Assembly: GCF_000017505.1 (NCBI RefSeq)
Contig: NC_009675.1
Location: 2,480,001-2,544,000, forward strand
Source: Anaeromyxobacter sp. Fw109-5
GTDB lineage: Bacteria; Myxococcota; Myxococcia; Myxococcales; Anaeromyxobacteraceae
Direction: 5' to 3'
Length of the DNA: 64,000 bases
The position numbers and the translations under genes were made by a program. Shown here piece after piece: positions 62,601 to 64,000 of this stretch. Under the pieces are notes generated by a model that saw only the letters and a program-made list of their open reading frames with translations, was not told where the DNA came from and made no database searches. Position 1 is the stretch's first letter; every line of letters starts with the position of its first letter.

Positions 62601-64000
62601 AAGCTGGGCGGTCAGGCGAACGTGCGCGGCGTCAGCGGCACGTGGAAGGACCTCACCGACAACGTGAACTTCATGGCCTCGAACCTCACCACCCAGGTGC
62701 GGGGCATCGTGAAGGTCGTCACCGCCATCGCGAACGGCGACCTGTCGCAGAAGTTCGTGCTCGAGGCGAAGGGCGAGGTGGCCGCCCTCGCCGAGACCAT
62801 CAACTCGATGACCGACACCCTCCGCACCTTCGCGGATCAGGTGTCGACGGTGGCGCGCGAGGTCGGCGTGGAGGGCAAGCTGGGCGCGCAGGCGCGGGTG
62901 CCGGGCGTCGCCGGCACGTGGAAGGACCTCACCGACAACGTGAACTTCATGGCCTCGAACCTGACCACGCAGGTGCGCGGCATCGTGAAGGTCGTGACGG
63001 CGGTGGCGAACGGCGACCTGTCGCAGAAGTTCGTGCTCGAGGCGAAGGGCGAGGTGGCCGCCCTCGCCGAGACCATCAACTCGATGACCGACACCCTCCG
63101 CATCTTCGCGGACGAGGTGACCGGGGTCGCGCGAGAGGTCGGCATCGAGGGGAAGCTCGGCGGTCAGGCGAAGGTGCCCGGCGCCGCGGGCACCTGGCGC
63201 GACCTCACGGACAACGTGAACCAGCTCGCCGGGAACCTCACCTCGCAGGTGCGCGCCATCGCGGAGGTCTCGACGGCGGTGACGAAGGGCGATCTCACCC
63301 GCTCCATCACGGTCGAGGCGCAGGGCGAGGTGGCCGCCCTGAAGGACAACATCAACCAGATGATCTCCACCCTGAAGGAGACGACGCAGAAGAACACCGA
63401 GCAGGACTGGCTCAAGACGAACCTCGCGAACTTCTCCAACATGATGCAGGGGCAGCGGAACATCGTCTCCGTGGCCCAGGCGATCATCTCGAAGCTCACG
63501 CCGCTCGTGAACGCCGCGCACGGCGCCTTCTTCCTGATGGACCGCGACGACGAGAGCGGCGCTCCGTCCCTGAACCTCATCGCGAGCTACGGCTTCGGCG
63601 GCAGGAAGACCCTCGCGTCCTCGTACCGCCTGAAGGAGACGCTCATCGGGCAGTGCGCGTTCGAGAAGCAGCGCATCCTGCTCTCGCATGTGCCGGCGGA
63701 CTTCATCTACATCGCGACCGGGATGGGGGAGGCGCCGCCGCGCTCCGTGGTGGTCCTGCCGGTGCTGTTCGAGGGCGAGACGAAGGCGGTGATCGAGCTC
63801 GCCGCGTTCAAGGAGTTCAGCCCGAACCACCTGGCCTTCTTCGATCAGCTCATGGAGAACGTCGGCGTCATCCTCAACATGATCGGCTCGAGCATGCGGA
63901 CCGAGGAGCTCCTGCAGGAGCTGAAGCGGTCCAACGCCGAGCTCGAGGCGCAGGCGGGCGAGCTGAACGAGAAGGCCAAGCTGCTCGAGCAGAAGAACAG
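59622..64000 (+). CDS. Giant multi-HAMP, GAF-containing signalling protein (probable hybrid kinase), C-terminus beyond window
   Basis: The visible 1459 residues begin [20 protein letters not shown] and have a disordered, basic N-terminus of about 85 residues, then a first divergent HAMP-like unit. Eleven tandem 92-residue HAMP modules follow, each with [16 protein letters not shown] and GDLSQKI-type sequence. After them come a GAF domain (about residues 1270-1420; [36 protein letters not shown]) and a coiled coil ([20 protein letters not shown]). This order matches group III hybrid histidine kinases of fungi and their bacterial relatives, so HisKA, ATPase and receiver domains are expected past 64000. 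No transmembrane helix is seen. An AGGA-containing site precedes the ATG. Confidence 0.9.
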   Translation, partial: MSKNETIPTRRRRPAPPSDGPERDAAAAGAPDRAWAGRSPGGRGGVTGDGARSRRRGGPPPGEAVVSGPVPRAARDGAAAREGLDGFTEWDLLSRASQDEVDQLADVLKAVKAGDFSVRLPYRRDGILSRVGEILNDILQLNEHVSVELLRVAKVVGQEGKMTERASVGPAKGAWAAGMSAVNQLIGDLVAPTNEVARVITAVAKGDLSQKMSLDIEGRPVRGEFLRIGTTVNSMVDQLNSFAAEVTRVAKEVGNEGKLGGQADVKGVSGTWKDLTDNVNGLAANLTAQVRNIAKVTTAVAKGDLSQKITVDARGEILELKNTINVMVDQLQSFAAEVTRVAKEVGNEGKLGGQADVKGVSGTWKDLTDNVNGLAANLTAQVRNIAKVTTAVANGDLSQKITVDARGEIYELKNTINTMVDTLRSFAAEVTRVAKEVGTEGKLGGQADVKGVAGTWKDLTDNVNGLAANLTAQVRNIAKVTTAVANGDLSQKITVDARGEIYELKNTINTMVDTLRSFAAEVTRVAKEVGTEGKLGGQADVKGVAGTWKDLTDNVNTMASNLTVQLRDVSKVAIAIAHGDLTQKITVDVKGEILQIKDVINKMVDQLNSFAAEVTRVAREVGTEGKLGGQAEVRGVSGTWKDLTDNVNAMASNLTVQLRDVSKVATAIANGDLGQKITVDVKGEILQIKDVINKMVDQLNSFAAEVTRVAKEVGTEGKLGGQAEVRGVSGTWKDLTDNVNGLAANLTAQVRNIAKVTTAVANGDLSQKITVDARGEIFELKTTINTMVDQLRSFAAEVTRVAKEVGTEGKLGGQAEVRGVSGTWKDLTDNVNGLAANLTTQVRNIAKVTTAVAKGDLSQKITVEAKGEILELKNTINVMVDQLNSFAAEVTRVAKEVGTEGKLGGQAEVSGVSGTWKDLTDNVNAMASNLTVQLRDVSKVATAIANGDLTQKITVDVKGEILQIKDVINKMVDQLNSFAAEVTRVAREVGTEGKLGGQANVRGVSGTWKDLTDNVNFMASNLTTQVRGIVKVVTAIANGDLSQKFVLEAKGEVAALAETINSMTDTLRTFADQVSTVAREVGVEGKLGAQARVPGVAGTWKDLTDNVNFMASNLTTQVRGIVKVVTAVANGDLSQKFVLEAKGEVAALAETINSMTDTLRIFADEVTGVAREVGIEGKLGGQAKVPGAAGTWRDLTDNVNQLAGNLTSQVRAIAEVSTAVTKGDLTRSITVEAQGEVAALKDNINQMISTLKETTQKNTEQDWLKTNLANFSNMMQGQRNIVSVAQAIISKLTPLVNAAHGAFFLMDRDDESGAPSLNLIASYGFGGRKTLASSYRLKETLIGQCAFEKQRILLSHVPADFIYIATGMGEAPPRSVVVLPVLFEGETKAVIELAAFKEFSPNHLAFFDQLMENVGVILNMIGSSMRTEELLQELKRSNAELEAQAGELNEKAKLLEQKN
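60324..63359 (+). repeat. Eleven exact-length 276-bp tandem modules encoding HAMP domains
   Basis: Modules start at 60324 and every 276 bp to 63084, ending at 63359 with no length variation (3036 = 11 x 276). A landmark codon for Met (ATG at 60324, 60600 and so on to 63360) marks the period. Bases 60771-61013 are identical to 61047-61289 (243 bp), while the last three modules (from about 62530) are the most divergent. Confidence 0.95.

Noticed and set aside
59562-63830. 1422-codon open frame on the minus strand
   Set aside because: It is the opposite strand of the HAMP array. Its regular Leu/Asp/Val/Arg pattern comes from the 276-bp repeats, and it has no family resemblance.

Overview
This window is chromosomal DNA of very high G+C, and I read it as a myxobacterium of the Anaeromyxobacter type (Myxococcota). 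The evidence is a SOS box close to the published Myxococcus xanthus LexA consensus, a B12-dependent ribonucleotide reductase under an NrdR-type box, a RegB/RegA-like redox pair, several PAS/GAF/HAMP kinases, and many GTG/TTG starts and ATGA/GTGA gene overlaps. I see no rRNA, phage, insertion sequence, CRISPR array or plasmid gene. Genus is inference; no search was run.

Layout. 1-2.5 kb: a truncated ChbG/YdjC deacetylase, a PAS histidine kinase and a DUF151 nuclease-like protein. 2.5-10.5 kb (minus strand): one tight run lepA-lepB-membrane protein-pyrR-pyrB-pyrC-carA-hypothetical, joining translation and secretion functions to pyrimidine synthesis. 10.5-13.9 kb: nrdJ with its regulatory region. 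14.1-20.7 kb: a lipoprotein and the SOS mutasome operon imuA-imuB-dnaE2; dnaE2 carries an in-frame repeat insertion. 20.8-26.5 kb: a repeat-rich secreted protein, thioredoxin, the RegB/RegA-like pair, a DciA-like (DUF721) protein, a CAP-domain lipoprotein and a small Cys-rich protein. 26.7-32.7 kb: an Slt-type lytic transglycosylase, RNase D, PsuG, an acyltransferase, a membrane protein and a stand-alone receiver. 32.7-36.4 kb: a FliH/FliI/FliJ-like (SctL/N/O) trio, NikR and a group-3 sigma factor.

36.8-51.4 kb is the conserved information-processing block read leftwards: tRNA-Thr(TGT), Tyr, Gly, Thr(GGT), tuf, rpmG, tRNA-Trp, secE, nusG, rplK, rplA, rplJ, rplL, rpoB, rpoC, with a clear promoter in front of the tRNAs and a terminator after rpoC. 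51.4-56 kb: rlmB, a secreted protein, a RimK-like ATP-grasp ligase and dnaK. 56.2-64 kb: a diacylglycerol-kinase-family protein, a receiver-PAS-GAF histidine kinase and, running off the right end, a giant kinase-like protein with eleven exact 276-bp HAMP modules followed by a GAF domain.

The items most worth a second look are: (i) two identical 61-bp palindromic elements plus a 12-bp-unit minisatellite inserted in frame in dnaE2; (ii) a pair of dispersed palindromic elements at 29018-29078 and 52683-52841, each abutting the 3' end of a minus-strand gene; (iii) the HAMP array, with signs of recent homogenisation; (iv) a LexA box exactly filling the imuA promoter spacer; and (v) an NrdR-type box with a partial second site 31 bp away in front of nrdJ.
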